Below, one piece after another: positions 33,562 to 45,580 of a stretch of DNA of 64,000 bases. The position numbers and the translations under genes are program-made. The notes beneath the pieces are model-generated. The model worked only from the letters and a program-made list of their open reading frames with translations, was not told the origin of the DNA and did not search any database. Every line of letters begins with the position of its first letter. Position 1 is the stretch's first letter. This stretch comes from Burkholderia pyrrocinia (lineage in GTDB: Bacteria; Pseudomonadota; Gammaproteobacteria; Burkholderiales; Burkholderiaceae): assembly GCF_001028665.1 (NCBI RefSeq), contig NZ_CP011503.1, positions 2,232,001 through 2,296,000 on the forward strand. Reading direction: 5' to 3'.

Positions 33562-34408
33562 GATGACGATCAGCCGGGCAGTGATCTACGCGGCGCTGAT
33601 CCTGTTCGCGCTGTATTTCCTGTTCCCGATCTACGTGATGCTGTCGACGTCGTTCAAGGACCTCGACCAGTTGCGCACCGGCAACCTGCTGACGCCGCCC
33701 ACCAGCTGGACCGTCGATCCGTGGGTGAAGGCGTGGAGCGGTGCGTGTACCGGCGTGCGTTGCGACGGGATGAAGCCGTTCTTCCTGAACTCGCTGCAGA
33801 TGGTGATCCCGGCCGTGCTGATCTCGTCGCTGATCGGTGCGTTCAACGGCTACGTGCTCACGCACTGGCGCTTTCGCGGCGCGGACGCGCTGTTCACGAT
33901 GATGCTGGTCGGCTGCTTCATCCCGTTCCAGGTGATCCTGCTGCCGATGGCGCGCCTGCAGGGGATGCTCGGCCTCGCCAATACGATTCCCGGCCTCGTG
34001 TTCGTGCACGTCGTGTACGGGATCGCGTTCACGACGATGTTCTTCCGCAACTTCTACGTGAGCGTGCCGTCCGAGCTCGTGAAGGCCGCGCGCATCGACG
34101 GCGCGGGCTTCTTCACGATCTTCACGAAGATCCTGCTGCCCGTGTCGCTGCCGATCTTCATGGTGTGCCTGATCTGGCAATTCACGCAGATCTGGAACGA
34201 CTTCCTGTTCGGGATCGTGTTCTCCGGCGTCGATTCGATGCCGATCACGGTGGCGCTGAACAACCTCGTCAACACGTCGACGGGCGTGAAGGAGTACAAC
34301 GTCGACATGGCCGGCGCGATCATCGCCGCGCTGCCGACGCTGCTCGTGTACATCGTCGCCGGCCGCTACTTCGTGCGCGGGCTGACGGCGGGCGCGGTGA
34401 AGGGGTAG
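33551..34408 (+). CDS. gtsC: Sugar ABC transporter permease (second subunit)
   Basis: A 285-residue MalG-type permease with six helices. The EAA loop is PSELVKAARIDGAGFFTIFT (about residues 175-194). YALILFALYFLFPIYVMLST-like helix 1 and the late IAALPTLLVYIVAGRYFVRG match the family end. Together with the preceding subunit it forms the membrane channel for a glucose-type sugar. It overlaps the upstream gene by 11 bp; the ATPase gene follows after 109 bp. Confidence 0.92.
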   Translation: MQPKMTISRAVIYAALILFALYFLFPIYVMLSTSFKDLDQLRTGNLLTPPTSWTVDPWVKAWSGACTGVRCDGMKPFFLNSLQMVIPAVLISSLIGAFNGYVLTHWRFRGADALFTMMLVGCFIPFQVILLPMARLQGMLGLANTIPGLVFVHVVYGIAFTTMFFRNFYVSVPSELVKAARIDGAGFFTIFTKILLPVSLPIFMVCLIWQFTQIWNDFLFGIVFSGVDSMPITVALNNLVNTSTGVKEYNVDMAGAIIAALPTLLVYIVAGRYFVRGLTAGAVKG

Positions 34409-34517
34409 GCGCGCCTTATCCGATACGACGAACCGGCCGCGCACGTCGCGCGGCGCATCGAAACGAACCCGACGCGGCGCCGCAGCGCCGCGCGAGACGA
34501 GACTGAGGATTCACAGC

Positions 34518-35636
34518 ATGGCAAGCCTTTCCATCCGTGACGTGTACAAGACCTACCCGAACGGGGTGCCGGTCCTGAAGGGTGTCGACATCGAGATCGA
34601 GGACGGACAGTTCCTGATCCTGGTCGGCGGTTCGGGCTGCGGGAAATCGACGCTGCTCAACATGATCGCCGGGCTCGAGACCGTGACGAGCGGCGAGATC
34701 TGCATCGACGGCAAGGTCGTCAACGACCTGTCGCCGAAGGATCGCGACATCGCGATGGTGTTCCAGTCGTACGCGCTGTATCCGTCGATGACGGTGCGCG
34801 AGAACATCTCGTTCGGCCTGAACATCCGCAAGGTGCCGAAAAGCGAGCAGCAGCAGATCGTCGACCGCGTGTCGCAGATGCTGCAGATCCAGCACCTGCT
34901 CGACCGCAAGCCGGGCCAGTTGTCGGGCGGCCAGCGCCAGCGCGTCGCGATGGGCCGCGCGCTCGCGCGCGATCCGTCGCTGTTCCTGTTCGACGAGCCG
35001 TTGTCGAACCTCGACGCGAAGCTGCGCATCGAGATGCGCGCGGAAATCAAGCTGCTGCACCAGCGCCTCGGCACGACGATCGTCTACGTGACGCACGACC
35101 AGATCGAGGCGATGACGCTCGGCGACCGGATCGCGGTGATGAAGGACGGCGTGGTCCAGCAGTTCGGCGCGCCGCAGGAGATCTACGATTCGCCGTCGAA
35201 CCTGTTCGTCGCGGGCTTCATCGGCGCGCCGCCGATGAACTTCATCAACGGCAAGCTGGTCGAGCAGGGCAGCGGGATCGCGCTCGAGATCGACACGGGC
35301 CTCGCGCGCAGCGCGCTGAAGCTGCCGTTCGACGCGAAGCGGATGAACGGCCACGTCGGCCGCGAGGTGATCCTCGGCCTGCGTCCGGAGCGCATCACCG
35401 ACGCACGCAACGCGCACAACGGCGAGGCGTCGAGCCTGCAGCCGATCGACGTGCGCGTCGACGTGACCGAGCCGACCGGGCCGGATACGCACGTGTTCGC
35501 GCAGGTGAACGGCAAGCGCATCGTGAGCCGCGTGCATCCGGCCGCGAACCCGCAGCCGGGACAGACGCAGTCGCTGCTGTTCGACGTGTCGAAGGCCGTG
35601 CTGTTCGATCCGGCGTCGGAAGAGCGGATCGCGTGA
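34518..35636 (+). CDS. gtsD: Sugar ABC transporter ATP-binding protein (MalK/UgpC family)
   Basis: A 372-residue ATPase. Walker A is GGSGCGKSTLL (about residues 37-47), the signature LSGGQRQRVAMGRALARDP (about 135-153) and Walker B LFLFDEPLSNLDAKLR, followed by the switch histidine in YVTHDQ. The C-terminal 130 residues form the TOBE/OB regulatory domain (VILGLRPERI). It energises import by the two permeases and is the last gene of the operon, ending at a strong terminator. Such ATPases are sometimes shared by several sugar importers. Confidence 0.93.
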   Translation: MASLSIRDVYKTYPNGVPVLKGVDIEIEDGQFLILVGGSGCGKSTLLNMIAGLETVTSGEICIDGKVVNDLSPKDRDIAMVFQSYALYPSMTVRENISFGLNIRKVPKSEQQQIVDRVSQMLQIQHLLDRKPGQLSGGQRQRVAMGRALARDPSLFLFDEPLSNLDAKLRIEMRAEIKLLHQRLGTTIVYVTHDQIEAMTLGDRIAVMKDGVVQQFGAPQEIYDSPSNLFVAGFIGAPPMNFINGKLVEQGSGIALEIDTGLARSALKLPFDAKRMNGHVGREVILGLRPERITDARNAHNGEASSLQPIDVRVDVTEPTGPDTHVFAQVNGKRIVSRVHPAANPQPGQTQSLLFDVSKAVLFDPASEERIA

Positions 35637-35665
35637 CGTTGGCGCGCTCGCGCTGAATGAACCAG

Positions 35666-35695
35666 AAGGGGCCGTTTCGATAAACGGCCCCTTTT
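35666..35695 (+). terminator. Rho-independent terminator of the sugar-ABC operon
   Basis: AAGGGGCCGTTT pairs with AAACGGCCCCTT over a CGAT loop and is followed by a T-rich tract. It lies between the convergent ABC operon and the TRIC-type channel gene. Confidence 0.9.
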
Positions 35696-35728
35696 GTTTT
35701 GGCGCTGAAGTCGGCGCCGCGGCGGCAG

Positions 35729-36352
35729 TCAGTGCGGCAGCCGCACGTCGAACTTGAACGTCGCGAGCCGCGCGGCGAGGATGAAGCCGGTCGCGAGCAG
35801 CACGCTGTACACCGAGTCGAACTGCAGCCACACGAGCAGCAGGTAGAACCAGCAGCCGACGAACGCGCAGGTCGCGTACGGCCGAGAATCGCGCAGGATC
35901 AGCGGGATGTCGTTGCACAGCACGTCGCGCACGATTCCGCCCACCACGCCCGTGATCACGCCCATCATCACCGCGATGAAGCGCGGCATTTCGGCATCGA
36001 GCGCGATCGCCGTGCCCGAGATGCTGAAGATGCCGAGCCCGATCGCGTCGGCGACCAGCAGCAGCCGCTCGGCCGACAGTCGCGACAGCATCCGCAGCAC
36101 GAACGGCGCGAACAGCGCGAGCACGAAGATCGCGATCACGTAGTCGTCGTGCACGACCCAGTAGAACGGCCGGCGCTCGAGCAGGATGTCGCGCAGCGTG
36201 CCGCCGCCGAACGCGGTGGCGAGTGCGACGACGAACGTGCCGACCGAGTCGAGGCGGTTCTTGCGCGCCTCGATGAAACCCGAAATCGCAAATGCCAGCG
36301 TGGCGATCGCCTCCAGTACGGCGATCGCGAGCGTCAGCCTAGGATGCGGCAC
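35729..36352 (-). CDS. Trimeric intracellular cation-type channel family protein (UPF0126/YicG)
   Basis: A 207-residue membrane protein with seven predicted helices in two repeats. AIAVLEAIATLAFAISGFIE and LLVADAIGLGIFSISGTAIA are the repeated glycine-rich helices. VALATAFGGGTLRDILL and GVVGGIVRDVLCNDIP are the two GGG-type pore motifs. Prokaryotic TRIC proteins conduct potassium-like cations; YicG relatives have been linked to glycine uptake. It overlaps the upstream Smr gene by 14 bp, so translation may be coupled. Confidence 0.88.
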   Translation of the reverse strand: MPHPRLTLAIAVLEAIATLAFAISGFIEARKNRLDSVGTFVVALATAFGGGTLRDILLERRPFYWVVHDDYVIAIFVLALFAPFVLRMLSRLSAERLLLVADAIGLGIFSISGTAIALDAEMPRFIAVMMGVITGVVGGIVRDVLCNDIPLILRDSRPYATCAFVGCWFYLLLVWLQFDSVYSVLLATGFILAARLATFKFDVRLPH

Positions 36353-37118
36353 GCGGCCCCCGGTCGGCGGGCGCCGCGAGCGGCTGCAGCAGCACGAGCA
36401 CTGCGCCTGCGCCGCCGTCGTTGCCGCGCGCCTCGCAGAACGCGATCACTTCTTCCTTCTGCACGAGCCACGCGCGCACCTTGCCTTTCAGCACGGGTTC
36501 CTTGCCGATCGAGCCGAGCCCCTTGCCGTGGATCACGCGCAGGCAGCGCAGCCCCTTCTTGCCGGCGTCGCGGATGAATTCGGCAAGCGCGTCGCGTGCC
36601 TCGTCGCGGCGCATCCCGTGCAGGTCGAGCTGCGCCTGCACGATCCACGCGCCGCTCCTCAGCTTGCGCACGACGTCGCGGCTGATGCCGGGGCGGTGGT
36701 AATACAGCGAGTCGTCGCTGTCGAGCAGCGTCTCGGGATCGAATTCGTCGGACAACGTCGCGTTCAGCACGTCTTCCTCGTCGCGCTGCGTCTGTTTCGG
36801 CACCGGGTCGGGCGGCGTGCGGCCGGACTTCGCGCGCGGCGGCGCGTTCAGCGGCTGGATCGCGCCGATCTCGTTGCGGAACAGGTTCGCGTCGGCTTCC
36901 GCCTTGCGCTCGGCCTTCGCGGTTTCGATGCGCGTGCGTTCGCGGCGCTCGGCTTCGCCCTTCAGGTTCGCGCGTAGCGCGCCGAGGCCGGCGAGGCCCT
37001 GGCCGCGCAATGCGGCCGGATCGGGCGCGGGCGGCGGGGCGGCCGGCGCGGGGTTCGAGGGACGGGCGGCGATCTGCCGCTTCGCGGGATCGCTCGGATG
37101 GGGCTGGTTCTTCGCCAT
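36339..37118 (-). CDS. Smr (MutS2 C-terminal) domain protein
   Basis: A 259-residue protein. The N-terminal half is charged and Pro/Ala-rich, with a probable coiled coil (KGEAERRERTRIETAKAERK). The Smr domain (about residues 165-245) carries LDLHGMRRDEARDALAEF and CLRVIHGKGLGS, the LDLH and HGKG motifs of Smr nucleases and nicking enzymes. The start at 37118 (MAKNQPHP) is preferred to an upstream frame of arginine-rich sequence. It resembles YdaL/SmrA-type proteins; a role in DNA or RNA cleavage is inferred. Confidence 0.87.
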   Translation of the reverse strand: MAKNQPHPSDPAKRQIAARPSNPAPAAPPPAPDPAALRGQGLAGLGALRANLKGEAERRERTRIETAKAERKAEADANLFRNEIGAIQPLNAPPRAKSGRTPPDPVPKQTQRDEEDVLNATLSDEFDPETLLDSDDSLYYHRPGISRDVVRKLRSGAWIVQAQLDLHGMRRDEARDALAEFIRDAGKKGLRCLRVIHGKGLGSIGKEPVLKGKVRAWLVQKEEVIAFCEARGNDGGAGAVLVLLQPLAAPADRGPRAAS

Positions 37119-37156
37119 GATTCGGTAGCAGGGCAGGCGCGTTCGGGCGCGCGGGC

Positions 37157-37189
37157 AAAAAAAAGCCGCTGCGCGGCGGCAGCGGCTTT
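37157..37189 (-). terminator. Rho-independent terminator of trxB
   Basis: On the minus strand AAAGCCGCTGC pairs with GCAGCGGCTTT over a CGCCGC loop and is followed by T8 in total. It lies 65 bp after the trxB stop and before the Smr gene. Confidence 0.9.
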
Positions 37190-37253
37190 CCGGTCGAGCC
37201 CGCTTCGCGGCAGCGGACGCCATTGTAGCGCCCGGCGCGGCAAGGCTTGCGGC

Positions 37254-38616
<1,363 letters not shown>

Positions 38617-40926
38617 ATGGCAAAAGCTCCTTATTCCGCCCAGGCACAGGCGTTGCCGCACCGGATGTCGAAGCTCCTCACGGAGATCCGCTGGATTCTC
38701 CAGGTCGCGCTCTGCGCCTTTCTGGTGATGGCCCTGCTGAGCTACAGCCGGCGCGATCCGAGCTGGACGCACGCCGCGCAGGTGGACCACATCTCGAACT
38801 GGGCCGGCCGCGTCGGCGCGTGGACGGCCGACATCATCCTGCTGCTGTTCGGCCTGTCGGCCTACTGGCTGATCGTGCCGCTCGGGCGGCGCATCGCCGT
38901 CAACTACCGCCGCATCACGCGCCACGAGGCGATTCCCGACGAACCCGAGCGGCCGATCGGCTGGCTCACCGAAATCTTCTCGTTCGTGCTCGTCGTGCTG
39001 GCGTGCGACGGCATCGAGGCGCTGCGCATGTGGTCGCTGAAGGTGCAGTTGCCGCGCGCGCCGGGCGGCGTCGTCGGCGAGGCCGTCGCGGGTGCGATGT
39101 CGCACGCGTTCGGCTTCACGGGCGGCACGCTGCTGCTGCTGATCGCGCTCTCGATCGGTCTGTCGCTGTATTTCCGCTTCTCGTGGCTGTCGGTCGCCGA
39201 GCGCGTCGGCGGCGCGATCCTGTCCGCCGTCAACGTCGCGAAGCTGCGCCGCGAGGCCGAGCGCGACCGCAAGCTCGGCGAGGCCGCGGCCGTGCGCCGC
39301 GAAGGCAAGGTCGAAGAGGAGCGCGTGCGCATCGAGGATCACGAGCCCGTGACGATCGTGCCGCCGGTCGTCACGCCGGCGAAGTCCGAGCGCGTCGAGC
39401 GCGAGCGCCAGGTGCCGCTGTTCACCGACCTGCCGGGCGATTCGACGCTGCCGCCGGTGTCGCTGCTCGATCCCGCGCCGAAGACGCAGGAAGCGATTTC
39501 GGCCGATACGCTCGAATTCACGTCGCGCCTGATCGAGAAGAAGCTGAAGGATTTCGGCGTCGAGGCGAGTGTGGTTGCCGCGTATCCGGGCCCGGTCGTC
39601 ACGCGCTACGAGATCGAGCCGGCCACCGGCGTGAAGGGCAGCCAGATCGTCAACCTCGCGAAGGATCTCGCGCGCTCGCTGTCGCTCGTGTCGATCCGCG
39701 TCGTCGAGACGATCCCCGGCAAGAACTACATGGCGCTCGAGTTGCCGAACCAGCGCCGCCAGACCGTGCACCTGTCCGAGATCATCGGCTCCGAGGTGTA
39801 TGCGGCCGCATCGTCGGCGCTGACGCTGAGCCTCGGCAAGGACATCGGCGGCAAGCCCGTGTGCGCGGATCTCGCGAAGATGCCGCACCTGCTCGTCGCC
39901 GGCACGACCGGTTCGGGCAAGTCGGTCGGGATCAACGCGATGATCCTGTCGCTGCTGTACAAGGCGACCGCCGAGCAGGTGCGCCTGATCCTGATCGATC
40001 CGAAGATGCTCGAAATGAGCGTCTACGAAGGCATTCCGCACCTGCTGTGCCCGGTCGTTACCGACATGCGCCAGGCCGGCCACGCGCTGAACTGGACGGT
40101 CGCGGAGATGGAACGCCGCTACAAGCTGATGAGCAAGCTCGGCGTGCGCAACCTCGCGGGCTACAACAACAAGATCGACGACGCGGCGAAGCGCGAGGAG
40201 AAGCTGCCGAACCCGTTCAGCCTGACGCCGGAAGATCCCGAGCCGCTCGGCCGCCTGCCGAACATCGTCGTCGTGATCGACGAGCTGGCCGACCTGATGA
40301 TGGTCGTCGGCAAGAAGGTCGAGGAGCTGATCGCGCGGATCGCGCAGAAGGCGCGCGCGGCCGGCATCCACCTGATCCTCGCGACGCAGCGTCCGTCCGT
40401 CGACGTGATCACGGGCCTGATCAAGGCAAACGTGCCGACGCGGATCGCGTTCCAGGTGTCGTCGAAGATCGACTCGCGCACGATTCTCGACCAGATGGGC
40501 GCGGAATCGCTGCTCGGGATGGGCGACATGCTGTACCTGCCGCCCGGTAGCGGGCTGCCCGTGCGCGTGCACGGCGCGTTCGTCGGCGACGACGAAGTGC
40601 ATCGCGTCGTCGAGAAGCTCAAGGAGCAGGGCGAACCGAACTACGTCGAAGGCCTGCTCGAAGGTGGCACCGCCGACGGCGACGAGGGCTCGGCCGGCGC
40701 GGGAACCGGCGAAGGCGGCGGCGAGTCTGATCCGCTGTACGACCAGGCGGTCGAGATCGTCATCAAGAACCGCCGCGCGTCGATCTCGCTCGTGCAGCGA
40801 CATCTGCGGATCGGCTATAACCGCGCGGCGCGGCTGCTCGAGCAGATGGAACAGTCGGGGCTCGTGTCGGCGATGTCGTCGAGCGGCAACCGCGAAATTC
40901 TTGTGCCGGCGCGCGACGCGGAATGA
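38617..40926 (+). CDS. ftsK: DNA translocase FtsK
   Basis: A 769-residue septal DNA pump. Four N-terminal membrane helices (about residues 20-190) are followed by a short charged linker and the alpha/beta motor with Walker A in [19 protein letters not shown] (about 425-445) and Walker [12 protein letters not shown]. The C-terminal gamma winged helix ends with GNREILVP, which reads KOPS sequences. It moves the terminus region through the closing septum and activates XerCD. The order ftsK-lolA-rarA is conserved in proteobacteria. Confidence 0.95.
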   Translation: MAKAPYSAQAQALPHRMSKLLTEIRWILQVALCAFLVMALLSYSRRDPSWTHAAQVDHISNWAGRVGAWTADIILLLFGLSAYWLIVPLGRRIAVNYRRITRHEAIPDEPERPIGWLTEIFSFVLVVLACDGIEALRMWSLKVQLPRAPGGVVGEAVAGAMSHAFGFTGGTLLLLIALSIGLSLYFRFSWLSVAERVGGAILSAVNVAKLRREAERDRKLGEAAAVRREGKVEEERVRIEDHEPVTIVPPVVTPAKSERVERERQVPLFTDLPGDSTLPPVSLLDPAPKTQEAISADTLEFTSRLIEKKLKDFGVEASVVAAYPGPVVTRYEIEPATGVKGSQIVNLAKDLARSLSLVSIRVVETIPGKNYMALELPNQRRQTVHLSEIIGSEVYAAASSALTLSLGKDIGGKPVCADLAKMPHLLVAGTTGSGKSVGINAMILSLLYKATAEQVRLILIDPKMLEMSVYEGIPHLLCPVVTDMRQAGHALNWTVAEMERRYKLMSKLGVRNLAGYNNKIDDAAKREEKLPNPFSLTPEDPEPLGRLPNIVVVIDELADLMMVVGKKVEELIARIAQKARAAGIHLILATQRPSVDVITGLIKANVPTRIAFQVSSKIDSRTILDQMGAESLLGMGDMLYLPPGSGLPVRVHGAFVGDDEVHRVVEKLKEQGEPNYVEGLLEGGTADGDEGSAGAGTGEGGGESDPLYDQAVEIVIKNRRASISLVQRHLRIGYNRAARLLEQMEQSGLVSAMSSSGNREILVPARDAE

Positions 40927-40972
40927 GTCCGCGGCGCCCGCAGCGCCGGCCACCCAGGGAGAAAACCGCATC

Positions 40973-41662
40973 ATGCAGCAACTTTCGTTCGTCCCTTCCC
41001 TTCGTTCGACGCGGCGCTGGCTCGGCGCGGCGTTCGCCGGCGCATCGCTGATGCTCGCGGCGACGCACGCGTTCGCGGGCGGCACCGAACAACTGAAGGC
41101 CTTCGTGTCGCAGGTGCGCTCGGCGAAGGGTGACTTCACGCAGCAGATCGTCAAGGCGCCGGCCAAGGGCGCGAGCGCCGTGCAGGCCGCGCCGAAGCCC
41201 ACCGACAATTCGAGCGGCACGTTCGTGTTCGCGCGGCCGGGCAAGTTCATCTGGACGTACCAGAAGCCGTACCAGCAGGTGCTGCAGGCCGATGGCGACA
41301 AGCTCTACGTATACGACCGCGACCTGAACCAGGTCACCGAGCGCAAGCTGAACGGCGCGCTGGGCGCGAGCCCTGCCGCGATCCTGTTCGGCAGCAACGA
41401 TCTCGACAAGAACTACACGCTGCGCGATGCCGGCGAGAAGGGCGGCATCGAGTGGCTCGAGATGCTGCCGAAGGCGCAGGACACGCAGTTCCAGCGGATC
41501 GGCATCGGCTTCAAGAACGGCACGCTCGCCGCGATGGAGCTGCATGACGTGTTCGGCAACGTCACGCTGCTGACGTTCACGAACATCCAGACGAATCCGC
41601 CGCTGAAGGGCGATACGTTCAAGTTCGTCGTGCCGAAGGGCGCCGACGTGATTACCGGCTGA
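40973..41662 (+). CDS. lolA: Outer-membrane lipoprotein carrier protein LolA
   Basis: A 229-residue periplasmic chaperone. The signal peptide covers about residues 1-35 ([20 protein letters not shown]) with cleavage after AFA. The mature start [20 protein letters not shown], the phrase [20 protein letters not shown] and the late [14 protein letters not shown] segment form the half-barrel that shields lipid anchors. It carries lipoproteins from LolCDE to LolB. It lies 46 bp after ftsK and is followed by a hairpin. Confidence 0.94.
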   Translation: MQQLSFVPSLRSTRRWLGAAFAGASLMLAATHAFAGGTEQLKAFVSQVRSAKGDFTQQIVKAPAKGASAVQAAPKPTDNSSGTFVFARPGKFIWTYQKPYQQVLQADGDKLYVYDRDLNQVTERKLNGALGASPAAILFGSNDLDKNYTLRDAGEKGGIEWLEMLPKAQDTQFQRIGIGFKNGTLAAMELHDVFGNVTLLTFTNIQTNPPLKGDTFKFVVPKGADVITG

Positions 41663-41688
41663 CCGGCGCTGCGCGCCGCTTTTCCACA

Positions 41689-41716
41689 ACGGGCCTGCCG
41701 GAGACGGCAGGCCCGT
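41689..41716 (+). terminator. Perfect 12-bp hairpin after lolA
   Basis: ACGGGCCTGCCG pairs perfectly with CGGCAGGCCCGT over a GAGA tetraloop. Only a short TGTCGTTT tract follows, so termination may be partial. It sits between lolA and rarA. Confidence 0.65.
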
Positions 41717-41838
41717 GTCGTTTCAGGGCGCGGGCACCGGGCGCGGGCGCCAGGCGCGGCGGCGCCGTCGCGCGGCTGTCATAATGTCGGGTCCGGCGGC
41801 CGGTTCGGCCGCCATCGTTTGATGTGGAGCGAGGGTTC

Positions 41839-43149
41839 ATGTCCGACCTGTTTCAAGTCGAGCCGCGCCGGCCGCTCGCCGAGGCGCTGCGGCCGAAGAC
41901 GCTCGCCGAGGTGATCGGCCAGACGCATTTGCTGGGCGAAGGCAAGCCGCTGCGGCTCGCGTTCGAATCGGGCAAGCCGCATTCGATGATCCTGTGGGGG
42001 CCGCCCGGCGTCGGCAAGACGACGCTCGCGCGGCTCACCGCGCTCGCGTTCGACTGCGAATTCATTGCGCTGTCCGCGGTGCTCGGCGGCGTGAAGGACA
42101 TCCGCGAGTCGATGGAGCAGGCGAAGGACACGCTGAACCGCACCGGTCGCCACACGATCCTGTTCGTCGACGAGATCCACCGCTTCAACAAGGGGCAGCA
42201 GGATGCATTGCTGCCGTTCGTCGAGTCGGGGCTCGTGACCTTCATCGGCGCGACGACCGAGAATCCGAGCTTCGAGGTCAACTCGGCCTTGCTGTCGCGT
42301 GCACAGGTGTACGTGCTGAAGTCGCTGGACGACGACGAGCTGCGCCAGCTGCTGAAGCGCGCGCAGGAAATCGCGCTCGACGGCCTCGCGTTCGACGACA
42401 AGGCGATCGATACGCTGGTCGGCTATGCGGACGGCGACGCGCGGCGCTTCCTGAACCTGCTCGAACAGGCGCAGACGGCGGCATCGTCGGCCGGCGTCGC
42501 GACGATCGACGCCGAATTCGTCAGCAGTGCGATGACGCTGAACGCGCGGCGCTTCGACAAGGGCGGCGACAACTTCTACGACCAGATCTCGGCGCTGCAC
42601 AAGTCAGTGCGCGGGTCGAGCCCCGACGGCGCGTTGTACTGGTTCTGCCGGATGATCGACGGCGGCGCGGATCCGAAATATCTCGCGCGGCGGATCGTGC
42701 GGATGGCGTGGGAAGACATCGGCCTTGCCGATCCGCGCGCTTTGCAGATGGCGAACGACGCGGCTGAAACCTACGAGCGGCTCGGCTCGCCGGAAGGCGA
42801 ACTCGCGCTCGGGCAGGCGGTGATCTATCTCGCCTGCGCGGCGAAGAGCAACGCGGGCTACAACGCGTTCAACCAGGCGATGGCGTTCGTGAAGCAGGAC
42901 AAGTCGCGCGAGGTGCCCGTGCATCTGCGCAACGCACCGACCAAGCTGATGAAGGAGCTCGGCTACGGCCACGCGTACCGTTACGCGCACGACGAGCCGA
43001 ACGCGTATGCGGCCGGCGAGACGTACCTGCCGGACGGGGTGCGCGAGCCGTACTGGTACAAGCCGGTGCCGCGCGGGCTCGAATCGAAGATCGCCGACAA
43101 GCTCGCATGGCTGCGCGAGCTCGACCGCGAGGCCGGCAAGAAGGACTGA
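41839..43149 (+). CDS. rarA: Replication-associated recombination protein RarA (MgsA)
   Basis: A 436-residue AAA+ ATPase. RRPLAEALRPKTLAEVIGQ is the N-terminal signature, Walker A is WGPPGVGKTTLAR (about 53-65) and Walker B ILFVDEIHRFNKGQQDALLP. FIGATTENPSFEVNSALLSR is the sensor 1 block. The C-terminal MgsA domain has GALYWFCRMIDGGADPKYLA and a tetramerisation region. It acts at stalled replication forks. The MSDLFQVE start at 41839 is the family start. It lies between lolA and serS, as in many proteobacteria. Confidence 0.95.
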   Translation: MSDLFQVEPRRPLAEALRPKTLAEVIGQTHLLGEGKPLRLAFESGKPHSMILWGPPGVGKTTLARLTALAFDCEFIALSAVLGGVKDIRESMEQAKDTLNRTGRHTILFVDEIHRFNKGQQDALLPFVESGLVTFIGATTENPSFEVNSALLSRAQVYVLKSLDDDELRQLLKRAQEIALDGLAFDDKAIDTLVGYADGDARRFLNLLEQAQTAASSAGVATIDAEFVSSAMTLNARRFDKGGDNFYDQISALHKSVRGSSPDGALYWFCRMIDGGADPKYLARRIVRMAWEDIGLADPRALQMANDAAETYERLGSPEGELALGQAVIYLACAAKSNAGYNAFNQAMAFVKQDKSREVPVHLRNAPTKLMKELGYGHAYRYAHDEPNAYAAGETYLPDGVREPYWYKPVPRGLESKIADKLAWLRELDREAGKKD

Positions 43150-43188
43150 CGGGCAGTGTGCGGCCCGGCCGGCGCCGTTCCGAATGCG

Positions 43189-43455
43189 TCAGCGCTTGCG
43201 GCCCGGCTGTTTCTTCCAGTATTCGAACGGCTCTTCGTGGCAGTCGATGTCGAGCTCGGCGACCCGCGCATGCAGGCGTTCCTGCGCGTCGGCGATCGCG
43301 AGGTTGTAGATCGCGGGCGCGATCTCCTCGACGAAGAAATGCAGCAGCGCGCCGGCCTGGATGTTGCCGATCGGCTCGTCCATGTTTTCTGTGAAATAAC
43401 GTTGCAGCGACGCGATTGCGCGGTCGCGTACATCCTTGTCCAGTTCGATGGCCAT
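43189..43455 (-). CDS. DUF2164 family protein
   Basis: An 88-residue small protein. MAIELDKDVRDRAIASLQRY, FVEEIAPAIYNLAIADAQ and FEYWKKQPGRKR match DUF2164, a short family with no known function. It is probably an all-helical cytoplasmic protein with a basic tail. It is encoded on the strand opposite to its neighbours rarA and serS, convergent with rarA. Confidence 0.8.
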   Translation of the reverse strand: MAIELDKDVRDRAIASLQRYFTENMDEPIGNIQAGALLHFFVEEIAPAIYNLAIADAQERLHARVAELDIDCHEEPFEYWKKQPGRKR

Positions 43456-43477
43456 CGGGTTCCTTGAAGGGCGGTGA

Positions 43478-45001
<1,524 letters not shown>

Positions 45002-45043
45002 CGCAGGCTTCCAGGCCCTTGCAAAAAAATTTGCGGAAGGGGC

Positions 45044-45073
45044 TTGTCAGCTCAGAAAAGATCGTTTTATAAT
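45044..45073 (+). promoter_or_regulatory. Sigma-70 promoter of tRNA-Ser(CGA)
   Basis: TTGTCA (45044-45049) and a perfect TATAAT (45068-45073) are separated by 18 bp. Transcription would start about 37 bp before the tRNA, leaving a short 5' leader for RNase P. Confidence 0.8.
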
Positions 45074-45116
45074 CTTTTCTTTCCCGGACATGACCAACCG
45101 GGAAATGCAGTAAAAC

Positions 45117-45209
<93 letters not shown>

Positions 45210-45214
45210 ATACG

Positions 45215-45248
45215 AAACCCCTTGATCCGAAAGGATCAAGGGGTTTTT
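45215..45248 (+). terminator. Terminator of the tRNA-Ser gene
   Basis: ACCCCTTGATCC pairs with GGATCAAGGGGT over a GAAA tetraloop and is followed by T5. It is 8 bp after the tRNA CCA end. Confidence 0.95.
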
Positions 45249-45494
45249 CGTTTTGGGTCTGCGGCGCGTGCATCGATTGCCGTACCGTTCTTCCTCGCGT
45301 TCATGCGGCGGCATGACGACCTCGCCGAATTCATCACGCGGTTCGCTTCGCACTGCTTGTCGTGGTCTTCGTCTCGACACCGTTTCCGTCACAAAGCGCA
45401 GTCGTTCATTTCGGCATTGCCGATCCGTACGCGGCGTCGACCGTGTCCCGCGACGGCGCTGCTGCGCCACCCGTCTTCGTCGCTTTCCTCAGTT

Positions 45495-45521
45495 TTAAGC
45501 CTTCTCGTCCCGCGCCGTTAA
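45495..45521 (+). promoter_or_regulatory. Possible sigma-28 (FliA) promoter of the chemoreceptor gene
   Basis: TTAAGCCT (45495-45502), an 11-bp gap, and GCCGTTAA (45514-45521) match the FliA consensus TAAAGTTT-N11-GCCGATAA at 7 of 8 positions in the -10 and about 5 of 8 in the -35. It lies about 60 bp before the chemoreceptor start. Chemoreceptor genes are commonly in the flagellar sigma-28 regulon. The rest of 45249-45580 holds no gene I can support. Confidence 0.5.
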
Positions 45522-45580
45522 CACGGTGCGGCGGCCGGCACCCATGCCGAGCCGCATCGTCCCCGTCGATTGAAGGTCCC

